Shown in pieces: positions 7,736 through 16,923 of a DNA stretch of 64,000 nt. The notes under the pieces were generated by a model. The model made no database searches. It was given only the letters and a program-made list of their open reading frames with translations, and was not told the DNA's origin. The stretch is from positions 62,001 to 126,000 of the forward strand of contig CATXCB010000004.1 of assembly GCA_958366705.1 (NCBI GenBank). The letters are read 5' to 3'. The DNA is from an uncultured bacterium. Its GTDB lineage: Bacteria > Cyanobacteriota > Vampirovibrionia > Gastranaerophilales > Gastranaerophilaceae. The position numbers were made by a program, and so were the translations under genes. Numbering within the stretch: position 1 is the first letter of the stretch; each line of letters begins with the position of its first letter.

Positions 7736-8460
7736 TATAAAGAGAAATCCTTTCCTAAGTAAAATTCTTTAGCAACAGGGTTAACTGCAACTTCTTCGCT
7801 TCTACCCTGAATTTTTATTTTGCCGTCGAAAATTACATAAGCTCTATCAGTAATTGAAAGTGTTGCCTTAGGGTTGTGGTCGGTAATCAAAACCCCAAGA
7901 CCTTTATCTTCAGATAATTTTCTTATGTTATCTTTAATTTCTCCGATAGCAATCGGGTCAATCCCGGTAAAAGGTTCATCAAGAAGAATAAAATCAGGAC
8001 TTGCAGCCAGTGCTCTTGCAAGTTCCACACGACGCCTTTCCCCCCCTGATAATGAGATAGCAGAAGCCTTACGAAGTCTTGCTACACCGAATTCAGCAAG
8101 TAATTCTTCCAGCTTTTTGCTTTTTTCGCATTCAGTTAATTTATCGTTCATTTGGAGAACCAGTTTTATGTTGTCTTCAACAGACAAACTTCTAAAACTG
8201 GATGCCTCTTGAGGCAAATACCCGATACCTGCTTTTGCTCTTATGTGCATTGGCCATGATGAAATTTCTTCGCCATCTAAAGTTATGCTTCCTTTGTTAG
8301 GTTTTACAAGACCTACAACCATATAAAACGTTGTGGTTTTACCTGCACCATTCGGCCCGAGAAGACATACAACTTCTCCTTTATTTATGTTGAAAGAGAC
8401 ATCATTTACAACACTTCTATCCCCATAAATTTTTATTAAATTTTTTGCCTCAATTCTCAT
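7735..8460 (-). CDS. lptB: LPS export ABC transporter ATP-binding protein
   Basis: This 241-residue ATPase has Walker A GPNGAGKT (35-42), the Q-loop in YLPQEASSFRSLSVEDN (typical of LptB), signature LSGGERRR (137-144), Walker B ILLDEPFTGIDPI (158-170) and the switch histidine in ITDHN. It powers LPS extraction with the adjacent permease. AAGGGGA lies upstream of the ATG. It is the first gene of a three-gene minus-strand operon with lptF/G and a NAGPA-type protein, joined by a one-base overlap and a one-base gap. Confidence 0.95.
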   Translation of the reverse strand: MRIEAKNLIKIYGDRSVVNDVSFNINKGEVVCLLGPNGAGKTTTFYMVVGLVKPNKGSITLDGEEISSWPMHIRAKAGIGYLPQEASSFRSLSVEDNIKLVLQMNDKLTECEKSKKLEELLAEFGVARLRKASAISLSGGERRRVELARALAASPDFILLDEPFTGIDPIAIGEIKDNIRKLSEDKGLGVLITDHNPKATLSITDRAYVIFDGKIKIQGRSEEVAVNPVAKEFYLGKDFSL

Positions 8461-8701
8461 TTTATCCCCTTATCAATTTTAGTAACATTTTACTGAAAAA
8501 ATATGCAGATTGCAAATTATTATAAGAAAAATGACAAATGAACGGGTTAAAAGATTTGTATTTTTATAAAAACATTAAGAATTGTAAAAGTTATCTGAGA
8601 AAATGTTACTTTTTAAAATAAATTGGGAATATATATCATGTACACAAACCATTTTCTTTTTCTTTATTTTCTCCTACACACACTAACCTTTTACCGAATA
8701 A

Positions 8702-8724
8702 AGCCGTCTAAACGGCTATTTTTA
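8702..8724 (+). terminator. intrinsic terminator, source transcript unknown
   Basis: AGCCGT (8702-8707) pairs with ACGGCT (8712-8717) around CTAA, followed by ATTTTTAT. No upstream plus-strand gene is annotated within 3 kb. Confidence 0.65.
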
Positions 8725-8734
8725 TTGTCTAAAT

Positions 8735-8763
8735 TTGCTACAATACAATGATGCTGTTATAAT
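8735..8763 (+). promoter_or_regulatory. promoter of the 8770 gene (leaderless)
   Basis: TTGCTA (8735-8740), a 17-base spacer ending in TGT, then TATAAT (8758-8763). The ATG follows after six bases, so the +1 base should be the A of the start codon. Confidence 0.7.
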
Positions 8764-8769
8764 AGTACT

Positions 8770-9192
8770 ATGAAAAAGAGAGTTATATTAATTGCAATCG
8801 GCTTAATTTTTGCAAGCTGTACAGCCTTTGCAGACAGATTTGTGCCAGAATTCAGTAAAATGAAAACAATTAAATGTAATATTGAAGAAACTATATATTC
8901 ACAGGACAATTCTGTCATAACGCAGAATACATATTTCAGAATTTTTAATCTTGATGATGAAAATAAGAAATTGTATCTTCAAAAATCTCCTGTTTACAAA
9001 ACAACATATTATGATATTGATAAATTAGAATTTACTCTACAGCATTTGACAGACGATTTTATAATGCTTTCTTCTGTATCTATAGACCGTTCTAACGGGA
9101 ACTATAAATCTGAATCAAGTATAACTTATGATAATTCAATATTTGGTATACGAAAAGCTGTTGGTGTTGGAACCTGTAGTCCTGTTAATTAA
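8770..9192 (+). CDS. exported protein of unknown function
   Basis: This 140-residue protein has a clear N-terminal signal sequence (MKKRVILIAIGLIFASCTAFA, 21 residues, cut likely after AFA). The motif FASC resembles a lipobox, so lipoprotein processing at Cys17 is possible. The mature part is beta-rich and polar, with no motif that I recognise. The promoter places transcription start at the ATG, and there is no Shine-Dalgarno. The next gene starts 79 bases downstream. Confidence 0.65.
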   Translation: MKKRVILIAIGLIFASCTAFADRFVPEFSKMKTIKCNIEETIYSQDNSVITQNTYFRIFNLDDENKKLYLQKSPVYKTTYYDIDKLEFTLQHLTDDFIMLSSVSIDRSNGNYKSESSITYDNSIFGIRKAVGVGTCSPVN

Positions 9193-9271
9193 CATTTTTG
9201 TTACAAAACGGTTATTAAGGTCAATTTTTTATTATAAAAATCCTTTATTTATATATAGGGGAATAATATCA

Positions 9272-10111
9272 ATGGGAAAGATGTTGACTGAAATGTTTGA
9301 CTTGAATATTTCTGACGCAGTGTTTTCAAAAAATGAAAATACTATGCTGCAGACAATTGATTTTTCAATAAGAAAGAAAAAACAACAAACGTTAGCAGAT
9401 TGTGTAAGATATTTTTGCAAAATAAATGCTGTGGAAAATGATTTAACAGGAATTTGTTTTGGTTTTGATAATGTAGTTTTGAATGAAGAACTATCAAATG
9501 CAAAAGTTAGGTATATAGCTCAAGAACTTGCGGATGCAATTGACAAAAATTCTGTTTCCAGAATTAAAGAATTAAAATACGAGTTTGGAAAAGACATAGA
9601 ATTTGCAACAGCTAAAAATTTTTTAAATAAAAAATGCAAAGAGATATGGAATGTATTTGATTCAAAAGACACAAAACTTGAAGTTCCAAATGAGGCAATG
9701 GTGTCACTTGGGATTTCTAACAAACCGGATTTGGAATTTTTGCTTGGCGACAGTGTCAGATTTTATGAAAAAGATGGCAGCGATACAACAGGCAGAATTA
9801 TTTCATCAATTTTAAACAATAAAAATTTATCGTATACCATAAATGATATTCATAATTTTTTGAAAAAACTACATATAAAAGAAAATTGTAAATATAATTT
9901 GAAAACGGTGTCGTATTTTATGCAGGAACATGATTACGACGAGATAAAGTTGAAAGATTTGGGGATTTGCAAAGATGATATTGGAAAAGTTTTTGGTTCT
10001 TTTACAGCTGGTAGTAAGTCAAAATATGCTGTAAATATTTTGAAAAGAAAAATTGCAGATATTTATGCAGCGTTACAAAATTGTACAAACCGGTTTGTTT
10101 ATTGTAAATAA
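9272..10111 (+). CDS. hypothetical cytoplasmic protein
   Basis: This ~279-residue protein lacks a signal peptide or membrane segments and is rich in Lys, Asn and Phe. I recognise no domain. The frame is open back to 9128, overlapping the previous gene, but AGGGGA at 9257-9262 lies nine bases before the ATG at 9272, so I start there. The segment upstream would be an artificial hydrophobic extension. It may be co-transcribed with the exported protein before it. Confidence 0.6.
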   Translation: MGKMLTEMFDLNISDAVFSKNENTMLQTIDFSIRKKKQQTLADCVRYFCKINAVENDLTGICFGFDNVVLNEELSNAKVRYIAQELADAIDKNSVSRIKELKYEFGKDIEFATAKNFLNKKCKEIWNVFDSKDTKLEVPNEAMVSLGISNKPDLEFLLGDSVRFYEKDGSDTTGRIISSILNNKNLSYTINDIHNFLKKLHIKENCKYNLKTVSYFMQEHDYDEIKLKDLGICKDDIGKVFGSFTAGSKSKYAVNILKRKIADIYAALQNCTNRFVYCK

Positions 10112-10176
10112 AAATTTTTATAAATTTTTGTAAAATAAGGCATGCAAAAAATTTTTTGTTTTGCTTTAATAATCAT

Positions 10177-10878
10177 ATGAGTTTCGAAATTCTAAACAGA
10201 CAAACTATCAAATTTTACGAAAAACAAGGTGTAAAATTCTTTGAAGGGTTTACTGCTGTAGATAAAGCTAAAAAGCCTGTAAAAGTTTATTTTGACCATT
10301 CTACTGAACCATCCATATTAGTTCAAAATTCAAAAAATCAAAAATCTTTTTATACTTTAAATTTTGAAATTCCAAAAAGACAAATGCAAGGTGTTGTCAT
10401 GAATGCAGAACCTCAAAAAAAAGGGATTGGAGAAATTCTAAACCTTGCAGCTCTTATGGAATTTCACAAAAATATGCTTAATTATTTTAAAATATTTTCA
10501 CTTAATGAATCTATTCAATTCCATGCCCGCTATGGTTTTCAATTACTTAATGATGATGTAGATGAAATTGCCAGACTTCTTAAATTGGTTATGAAATCGA
10601 AACAAAAACATCCTAAATATGACGAATTAAGATATAGAGCAAATTTTTATTATCAGAGAGTTACAGGACAAATAGAAAGTGATGATAAATATTTAAAACC
10701 AAGAGCATGCGGTGTTCCAAGCAAATATTTACAAGAATTGTCAAAAGATAAAATAAAAATAGATCCTTATGAATTAAGACACAGTTCTCATATGCTATTT
10801 AATGATTGGCAAATGGTAGTGAATAAAGATTTTTTAAATTCTTTACTGGATGAGCATAAAATAAATTATAAATTTTGA
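10177..10878 (+). CDS. hypothetical protein with weak GNAT-like features
   Basis: This ~233-residue protein contains GVVMNAEPQKKGIGEILNL (~71-89), which resembles the acetyl-CoA-binding loop and helix of GNAT acetyltransferases. It is followed by SLNESIQFHARYGFQLL, like the family's closing segment (xxAxxFYxxxGF). Resemblance is weak and the C-terminal 100 residues are unassigned. Start chosen at the ATG at 10177: a -10-like TTTAAT (with TGC before it) ends six bases upstream and there is no ribosome site. An in-frame start at 10156 lies inside that promoter. Confidence 0.55.
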   Translation: MSFEILNRQTIKFYEKQGVKFFEGFTAVDKAKKPVKVYFDHSTEPSILVQNSKNQKSFYTLNFEIPKRQMQGVVMNAEPQKKGIGEILNLAALMEFHKNMLNYFKIFSLNESIQFHARYGFQLLNDDVDEIARLLKLVMKSKQKHPKYDELRYRANFYYQRVTGQIESDDKYLKPRACGVPSKYLQELSKDKIKIDPYELRHSSHMLFNDWQMVVNKDFLNSLLDEHKINYKF

Positions 10879-10895
10879 TTATATTGAGCTGATTG

Positions 10896-12011
10896 ATGAA
10901 AATAGAAAATTTTAAAGTTGAAGAGTGGTTTAATAAATATGAAAAAAATGCAGCTTATGATTTAGCTGATACCTGTGTTGAATCTTTATCAATAAATGAA
11001 CTGCTTGAACTTACCGGCAGTAAAGAAGAAGCGTTGCAGGAGATTTTTAATCAAAAGTTAAATTATGGAGCAATTCATGGTAGTACAAGATTAAAAAAAG
11101 CAATTTGTACTATGTATAAAAATCAGACAGAAGATAACCTCACCATAACACATGGGGCAATCGGAGCTAATCATCTGGTAATAATGACATTAGTAGAACC
11201 TCAAGACAAAATTATTTCTGTTGTCCCTGCATATCAGCAGCATTACTCAATTCCAAAAGCTTTTGGAGGAGATGTAAAACATCTTTTCCTGAAAGAAGAA
11301 AATAACTGGCTTCCGGATTTAGATGAACTTGAGCAGTTAGCAGGTAATAATACAAAATTGATTTGTATGAATAATCCAAACAATCCGACAGGTGCTGTTA
11401 TTCCGGATTCAATGCTCTATGAGATTGTTAATATTGCAAAAAAATCAGGTGCGTACATTCTTTGTGATGAGGTTTACAGAGGTTTGAATCATAATGGAAA
11501 TCCATTTTCAGTATCGATTGCAGATATTTATGAAAAAGGTATTTCCACAGGCAGTATGTCAAAAGTTTTTTCACTAGCAGGATTGAGGCTTGGGTGGATT
11601 GCAGCTGGCAAAGATATTATTGAAGAAATCAATCATCAACGTGAATACAATACAATCAGTGTCGGGATTCTTGATGATTATTTTGCCGCTCTTGCAATCG
11701 AAAATAAGGATAAAATTATCAAACGAAATATTGAGAAAATTTTGACAGGTAAAAAAATTCTAACCGATTGGGCAAAGTCAGAATCAAATGTTAATCTGGT
11801 AATTCCTAAGGGTGGAACAACAGCTTTTGTCAGATACAACGCAGATATTTCTTCTGTTGAATTATGTAAAAAACTTCAACAGGAAACAGGAGTGATGATT
11901 TTACCAGGAGAAACTATGGAGCTGGACGGATATTTAAGAATTGGTTATGGAAATAATTTTGAACAATTAAAAAAGGCTTTGCAAATTTTTTCACAATGGC
12001 TGGAAAAATAA
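10896..12011 (+). CDS. PLP-dependent class I/II aminotransferase
   Basis: This ~371-residue fold-type I aminotransferase has the motifs in order: GAIHGSTRLKKAI (like the YxxxxGxxxLRxAI region), THGAIGANHL, MNNPNNPTGAVIP, ILCDEVYRGL (PLP-ring Asp and Tyr), and STGSMSKVFSLAGLRLGW, where the Lys of SMSKVF forms the Schiff base. RIGYG holds the carboxylate-binding Arg. The substrate cannot be told from sequence. A TTG at 10893 directly precedes the ATG; I use the ATG. It lies 17 bases after the 10177 gene, so they may be co-transcribed, and it converges on recJ. Confidence 0.88.
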   Translation: MKIENFKVEEWFNKYEKNAAYDLADTCVESLSINELLELTGSKEEALQEIFNQKLNYGAIHGSTRLKKAICTMYKNQTEDNLTITHGAIGANHLVIMTLVEPQDKIISVVPAYQQHYSIPKAFGGDVKHLFLKEENNWLPDLDELEQLAGNNTKLICMNNPNNPTGAVIPDSMLYEIVNIAKKSGAYILCDEVYRGLNHNGNPFSVSIADIYEKGISTGSMSKVFSLAGLRLGWIAAGKDIIEEINHQREYNTISVGILDDYFAALAIENKDKIIKRNIEKILTGKKILTDWAKSESNVNLVIPKGGTTAFVRYNADISSVELCKKLQQETGVMILPGETMELDGYLRIGYGNNFEQLKKALQIFSQWLEK

Positions 12012-12031
12012 TTTGATTAAAAGTACAACAT

Positions 12032-14386
12032 TTAATTTGTCAGAACCAGATTCAAATCATCTTCCAGCAGGCTTTTTTGGAATTCTTCGCACTCAAGTAT
12101 CATATCAAATATTTGAGAATATTTCACACTGTGCAAAACTTTAGATATATCGTCTATCCCTAAAAATTCTATAATATAGTAAGACGAATTTTCTTCTAAA
12201 ATTTTAATAAATCCTGTTTCTTCATATAATTCTAATAACATTTGGAAAATTTCAACAGATTTACCCAGAAAACTTGCACAACGAATAAGTTCAATTTTTC
12301 CGTTATTATTATGAGCTGCAAATCTCAGCATGCCGTTAAAAGTTTTTAAAAAGTCCTGTTCATCAAGCACTTTCGGCTCATAATTCATAAAATGAATTAT
12401 TGACGGTTGAGAGTCTTCAATGATTTTATCAAGAGTTTTTTTATCTGCAGGATAATCAAAGAACATTAATACGTCACACTTTGGAATATCCTCACGAGTA
12501 AAGGCTTTTGAAGCTATTTCATTGAATGGTTTTACAGTATCTAAAATATACTTACTTTCTGCAAAAACGCGAATTTCTTTTTTAGAGTTTTTAATATAAT
12601 CATTAACATTCGGCAGAATGCCCGTTTTAGTTCGGTTGTCATAGATTTTGTACAAATTTTTTTGTTCTGGTTCTTCTTCTAATTTGTCACTGTGAATATC
12701 GTCAATAATCAGTTGAACTGAAGTGTTCCCGTTGAATTCATTAATCTGCGGATGAAAAGCAATATCAACACTATCACCTGCTCCTAAAGCAACATCGCCT
12801 TTTTGCCACCATATAGCTGTATATTCATCAGCATCAATTCCTACAGTGAGGCGCAGATGTGAATTATCATTCCCCATAAGCCTTTTTTGTTTAATTTTTA
12901 AATTATTGATTGCAAAAACAGGACTAGGGTTAGCAGCACCAAAAGGTTCAAGTTGTGATATTTCATCAACCAAATCTGTTGTTATATCTTTTGGTTCAAG
13001 CATTAAATCTATTTTTACAAATGGTTTTAATTCTTTATTAACTGTATATTCTTTTACTGTGTCGCATAGAGCTTTTTTTACCTGTTCAAATGAAGCTTTT
13101 TCTTCTGAAAAACTTAAACCGGCAGCAAGTTTATGACCGCCAAATCCGTCAAGTAATTCAGAGTTGGCGTTTATCACATCATACAAAGGAACACCCTCAA
13201 TACTTCTTGCTGAACAGCGATATTGTTTTTTTTCTTTTACATATGTCATCAAAAACACTGGTTTGTAATATTTTTCAACAAGTTTTGATGCAACAATTCC
13301 AATAATACCGATATGCCATCCCTCATTTGCAAGAACAATTGCCGGCAGACGATTGCCCTCTTTTTTGACCATATCATCAGCCTGCAAAAATACTTCCTGA
13401 CAAAGTGTTTGTCTGACTTTATTTAATTCATTCAAAGTTGTCACGGACATTTGTACTTCCTGTGGATTTTCAGAAATTAAAACTTTTAGTGCAGCATCAA
13501 CAGTATCCAAGCGTCCGGAGGCATTGATTCTGGGAGCCACACCAAACGCAATATTTTCGGCTGTTACACCTTTAGTTATATCATATCCTGCACTTTCCAA
13601 AAGTTTTTTTAATCCCTCATGTTTGCCGCGTGAAATTAAATCCAAACCTTTTGTAACAAAATATCTGTTTTCACCAATTAAAGGGACAATATCAGAAATC
13701 GTTCCAACCGCAACAAAAGGTAGAATCTCATAAACAAATTCTGTTTTTTGATATTTTGTAAGAAGAGCCTGTGCAACTTTAAATGCCACCCCGCAACCTG
13801 CTAAATATGTTAAATGCTCTATTTGTTTTGAACACAAAGAGGCAGATAAAGCATTTGGTGCTTTAGGGTTTATAATGGCAAAAGCTTCCGGTAAAATCTC
13901 TGGAGCCTCATGGTGGTCTGTAATAATTACATCAATAATTTTGAAACTATTAATAAATTTTACTGCATCAACATCAGAAATCCCGCAATCAACAGATATA
14001 ATAACTTTAGGTTTTACGGTTGTCATTAATTTTATTAAAGCTTTTTTGTCAAAACCATGCCCTTCGTTTTCTCTGTCAGGTATAAAATAATGGACTTTTG
14101 CATTAAGATATTTCAGAGTTTTGTAAAGCACAGAAGTTGAAGTCACACCATCTGCATCAAAATCGCCATATACAATTATTGTTTCCTGATTATCAATAGC
14201 CTTAGACAAACGTTCAACAGCTTTATTCATATCAGTAAAAACATCAGGGGATGTTAACTGCATTTCAAGCGGATTCAAAAAATCTCTCATTTCATCTTCA
14301 GTTTTTATTCCTCGAGAATATAATAATCTCTTTATCAAAGATTTTTCATTAGTTTCAGTATTATCTAAAATCCATTCCTTTTTCAT
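12032..14386 (-). CDS. recJ: single-stranded-DNA-specific exonuclease RecJ
   Basis: This ~784-residue nuclease degrades single-stranded DNA 5' to 3' in recombination and repair. DHH-family motifs are clear: VYGDFDADGVTSTSVLY, IISVDCGISDVDAV and ITDHHEAPE, then GVAPRINASGRLD and the DHHA1 region with DGFGGHKLAAGLSF. An OB-like domain follows. The protein extends ~220 residues beyond the usual ~570-residue core. I start at the ATG at 14386, preceded by AGGA nine bases upstream; the frame runs on to 14413. The gene converges on the aminotransferase with only 20 bases between. Confidence 0.95.
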   Translation of the reverse strand: MKKEWILDNTETNEKSLIKRLLYSRGIKTEDEMRDFLNPLEMQLTSPDVFTDMNKAVERLSKAIDNQETIIVYGDFDADGVTSTSVLYKTLKYLNAKVHYFIPDRENEGHGFDKKALIKLMTTVKPKVIISVDCGISDVDAVKFINSFKIIDVIITDHHEAPEILPEAFAIINPKAPNALSASLCSKQIEHLTYLAGCGVAFKVAQALLTKYQKTEFVYEILPFVAVGTISDIVPLIGENRYFVTKGLDLISRGKHEGLKKLLESAGYDITKGVTAENIAFGVAPRINASGRLDTVDAALKVLISENPQEVQMSVTTLNELNKVRQTLCQEVFLQADDMVKKEGNRLPAIVLANEGWHIGIIGIVASKLVEKYYKPVFLMTYVKEKKQYRCSARSIEGVPLYDVINANSELLDGFGGHKLAAGLSFSEEKASFEQVKKALCDTVKEYTVNKELKPFVKIDLMLEPKDITTDLVDEISQLEPFGAANPSPVFAINNLKIKQKRLMGNDNSHLRLTVGIDADEYTAIWWQKGDVALGAGDSVDIAFHPQINEFNGNTSVQLIIDDIHSDKLEEEPEQKNLYKIYDNRTKTGILPNVNDYIKNSKKEIRVFAESKYILDTVKPFNEIASKAFTREDIPKCDVLMFFDYPADKKTLDKIIEDSQPSIIHFMNYEPKVLDEQDFLKTFNGMLRFAAHNNNGKIELIRCASFLGKSVEIFQMLLELYEETGFIKILEENSSYYIIEFLGIDDISKVLHSVKYSQIFDMILECEEFQKSLLEDDLNLVLTN

Positions 14387-14526
14387 TTTCCAAAATCCTT
14401 TAATCAAAATCATAACACATAAATTTATGAATTTTGATATTAAATTATGTAAATTTCTTTGCTTTCACAAAAAATCAACTAAAATATTATTATAGTTTAC
14501 AACTATAATTTTGGAGGATTATACAA

Positions 14527-14967
14527 ATGAAAAGATTTTCAAAAGTTTTTGCATTGGCATTAGGTGCAATGATTGTGTCAAGCAGTCTTGTGATGGCAGA
14601 AACTCAATTTACACCACTGAATTTTGATGATAGTTCATCAATTAGAACAACAAGTTCTACTTCGTCTCCTGTTTATACTTCAAATCCAGATGCTAAAGGG
14701 ACAGATTTGCTTGACCCAAGTCAAGTTACAGGCGGAACTAAAATGCAAAATGCTATGCTTCAATTAGACAACGCACAAGTTGAAGTGAGAAATAAACTTT
14801 TAAACTATAAAAATAAATATGCAGAAATTGATTCCCGCTACAAATCAACAAAAGAAGATAGAAAAGCAGCAAAAAAACAGATTAAATTAGCAGAAAAGAA
14901 GATTAAAAATATAGATAAAGCAAAAGAAAAAATTAGAAAGAATTTTGAAAGAAAAATTAATCTGTAA
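14527..14967 (+). CDS. small exported coiled-coil protein
   Basis: This 146-residue protein has a signal peptide (residues 1-24, MKRFSKVFALALGAM...VMAE), a Ser/Thr-rich linker (35-55) and a C-terminal lysine-rich helical stretch (~75-146) with heptad-like spacing (KNKYAEIDSRYKSTKED, KKQIKLAEKKIKNIDKAKEK). It could be a periplasmic or surface rod binding acidic polymers. I recognise no family. A strong GGAGGA (14514-14519) precedes the ATG and an intrinsic terminator closes the unit, so it is a single-gene transcript. Confidence 0.72.
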   Translation: MKRFSKVFALALGAMIVSSSLVMAETQFTPLNFDDSSSIRTTSSTSSPVYTSNPDAKGTDLLDPSQVTGGTKMQNAMLQLDNAQVEVRNKLLNYKNKYAEIDSRYKSTKEDRKAAKKQIKLAEKKIKNIDKAKEKIRKNFERKINL

Positions 14968-15000
14968 AAATTAAAAAAAGTCTTTATTTAAAGAAAGGAG

Positions 15001-15033
15001 AGACTATCGAAATCTTTTCGGTAGTCTTTTTTT
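15001..15033 (+). terminator. intrinsic terminator
   Basis: AGACTATCGA pairs with TCGGTAGTCT (one G-T pair), followed by seven T residues. It ends the 14527 transcript. Confidence 0.85.
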
Positions 15034-15059
15034 ATAAATTATGATAATATTATCGCATT

Positions 15060-15647
15060 ATGAATCGTTTATCTACAGAAGAATTATACGAACAATATTG
15101 TAACAATAAAACACATTCGCAATGCGTAAAACAAATATCCATGCTACTTTTTGATGAAATTAACGCAAAATTAAGAGTTTTACCAATAAACGACAGGAAA
15201 ATGCTTGAATCTGCCGCATTACTTCATGACATAGGATATTCAATAAGCGAAAAAGGACATAATAAATATAGCCAAAAACTTATACTTGAATATGGTTTAC
15301 GAGATTTTTCAAAAGAAGAAACAGAAATAATATCTTGTATTGCTCGTTATCATAGAGGGAGTATACCTGACAAAAATGAGCATGAAATATATAAGACATT
15401 AGATAAAAATAAAAGAAAAATAGTAAAATGTCTTGGTGGAATATTAAAACTTGCAGATGGTTTAGAAAATTATCAAATAGGAGAGATTCAAAGTATAATA
15501 TTGAATTATAACGAAAATGAACAATTAACGGAATTGCAAATCAACCGTCTAGAATCTGCAAAAACCCCTGACATATCAGAAATCTTGCATAAAAAAGATT
15601 TGTTTGAAATAGCGTATAAAACGCAGTTAGTTTTAAGATTTGTTTAA
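15060..15647 (+). CDS. HD-domain protein (Ppx/GppA C-terminal-like)
   Basis: This 195-residue protein has an HD phosphohydrolase pattern: H19 region (NKTHSQCVKQ), LLHDIGY (~54-60), HNKYSQKLIL, then CIARYHRG and LKLADGLE. This order matches the HD domain at the C-terminus of exopolyphosphatase/guanosine pentaphosphatase proteins, here on its own without the actin-like ASKHA part. It may hydrolyse a nucleotide or polyphosphate-type substrate; the exact one is unknown. TATTAT ends six bases before the ATG and there is no Shine-Dalgarno, so a leaderless start is likely. Confidence 0.75.
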   Translation: MNRLSTEELYEQYCNNKTHSQCVKQISMLLFDEINAKLRVLPINDRKMLESAALLHDIGYSISEKGHNKYSQKLILEYGLRDFSKEETEIISCIARYHRGSIPDKNEHEIYKTLDKNKRKIVKCLGGILKLADGLENYQIGEIQSIILNYNENEQLTELQINRLESAKTPDISEILHKKDLFEIAYKTQLVLRFV

Positions 15648-15727
15648 AAATTTACATAAAGAAAAAATACACTTGATTTTAAAAAATGTTTATAGTACAT
15701 TTATTAATGCAAACGCAATATAAATGC

Positions 15728-15801
<74 letters not shown>

Positions 15802-15810
15802 TATAAAAAG

Positions 15811-15839
15811 GATGATGACTTTTGTTATCATCTTTTTTA
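15811..15839 (+). terminator. intrinsic terminator of tRNA-Ile
   Basis: GATGATGAC pairs with GTTATCATC (one G-T pair) and is followed by six T residues. Confidence 0.75.
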
Positions 15840-15974
15840 TTTAGTTGTAGTAGGACGAGAAGCACTATTGCGATTCGAGCGCGAACGAGCTGAGGCTGGA
15901 GCAGTTTTGTTTGAAATGATGAAAGCACTGAAAACAAAATGCGGAATTGCCGTTTAACGCGAGTGAGCAAGACA

Positions 15975-16027
15975 GTTCACTGCGGTCCAGATAAAAAGAG
16001 GATAGGATATTTTCCTAATCCTATTTT
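15975..16027 (+). repeat. partial copy of the tRNA-Ile 3' end with its own terminator-like hairpin
   Basis: GTTCACTGCGGTCCAGATAAAAAG resembles the tRNA-Ile tail (GAGTCCACTGCGGCCCATATAAAAAG at 15785-15810), shown here by its two halves: CACTGCGG(T/C)CC and ATAAAAAG. AGGATAGGA...TCCTAATCCT plus a T run follows, like the terminator after the real tRNA. The 170 bases between the two copies hold no gene that I can support. It may be a relic attachment site or a decayed second tRNA. Confidence 0.55.
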
Positions 16028-16160
16028 TCTATTGGTTTAGTAGAATACCTAGCCATTTTGTTTGAGCAACCTGTGAGCAGAATGCAGAGACTTTAGCTTG
16101 AAAGAATGGAATTTTGAATCACCTTTCTCAATATAATTATGTTTGATTTACAATTTTTAT

Positions 16161-16907
16161 ATGAAAGAGAGAATAAATGTAAGCTTTGATTTTACAACTG
16201 ATACTCCTAATTATTGGGAAAATTTTAAGTCTGGTGAAAACTTTAAAGATCCTGATTGTTGGAGTCCAACGTTGAGAAAGTATCAACAAATTTTATATAG
16301 CAAAAAGCTCCCAAGCGGGGAGATATTTGAACTTCAGCAAGGTAAGAATCCTAAATATGATTATCTATATTGGAAAGACTTTAGGTTTGGAAGTGATTCA
16401 ATAATAAATATGTACATTCACAATAAAAGGCTAGGTTGGCTTATTAATGATGTAAAGAAACAAATAAATAATTTTGATAAATTCTATGAGGAGTATTTAA
16501 GAAAAAGCTATACTATTGGTGGAGAAATAATTTTTCCTAAAACTTCTAGCTCTATAAATGTTGAAAGAGGACGATATAGTGGGAAAATTAAAGACAGATT
16601 TGATTTAACATTAGAATGTATAAGGCTTTTTTACAATGAAGAACAAAGCCCATTATTTGAAACTTTAAAAGAAAATAATAAATTCTTTGATTTATTTGTT
16701 GATTTTAAAGGATATGTTGACTTCTTTTATCTTAACGACTTGGTTACAGATGACTATAGTTCTGTTAAATTTTATTTAGATTTTGATAATTTTAAAAGAA
16801 ATTCTTTGCCACAGAATATTGCTGAATGGAATTTGTTATATGATAAACAGATGAATTTTTTAGATAAACGCAATAAGCGGATTGCAAAATCTTTATTGTG
16901 TATATAA
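16161..16907 (+). CDS. DUF6994-like protein of unknown function
   Basis: This ~248-residue soluble protein contains YTIGGEIIFP, INVERGRYSGKIKDRFDLTLECIRLFY, FFDLFVDFKGYVDFFYLNDLV and FLDKRNKRI. I associate these with a conserved family (DUF6994) found sporadically in gut bacteria. No function is known. The frame can be extended to a TTG at 16143, but the ATG at 16161 has TACAAT six bases upstream. Another TATAAT lies at 16132-16137, so the start remains uncertain. It sits just after the tRNA-Ile tail copy, a position that favours acquired genes. Confidence 0.6.
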   Translation: MKERINVSFDFTTDTPNYWENFKSGENFKDPDCWSPTLRKYQQILYSKKLPSGEIFELQQGKNPKYDYLYWKDFRFGSDSIINMYIHNKRLGWLINDVKKQINNFDKFYEEYLRKSYTIGGEIIFPKTSSSINVERGRYSGKIKDRFDLTLECIRLFYNEEQSPLFETLKENNKFFDLFVDFKGYVDFFYLNDLVTDDYSSVKFYLDFDNFKRNSLPQNIAEWNLLYDKQMNFLDKRNKRIAKSLLCI

Positions 16908-16923
16908 TTAAATAAAAATTTTA

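Larger units (their letters stand above)
8461..8769. other. divergent intergenic region with an orphan terminator
   Basis: This ~309-base AT-rich region separates lptB (minus) from the gene at 8770 (plus). It contains a plus-strand terminator at 8702-8724 that no annotated gene uses. A 37-codon frame starts at the ATG at 8638-8640 and ends just before the downstream gene, across the terminator. It is Phe/Leu-rich and I do not treat it as a gene. A short RNA ending at the terminator is possible. Confidence 0.4.

Noticed and set aside
8638..8751. Phe/Leu-rich 37-codon frame as a leader peptide.
   Set aside because: It spans a terminator and no regulated biosynthetic gene follows; codon pattern gives no attenuation logic.
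12846..13136. Plus-strand open frame of 96 codons within recJ.
   Set aside because: Antisense shadow of recJ with no ribosome site.
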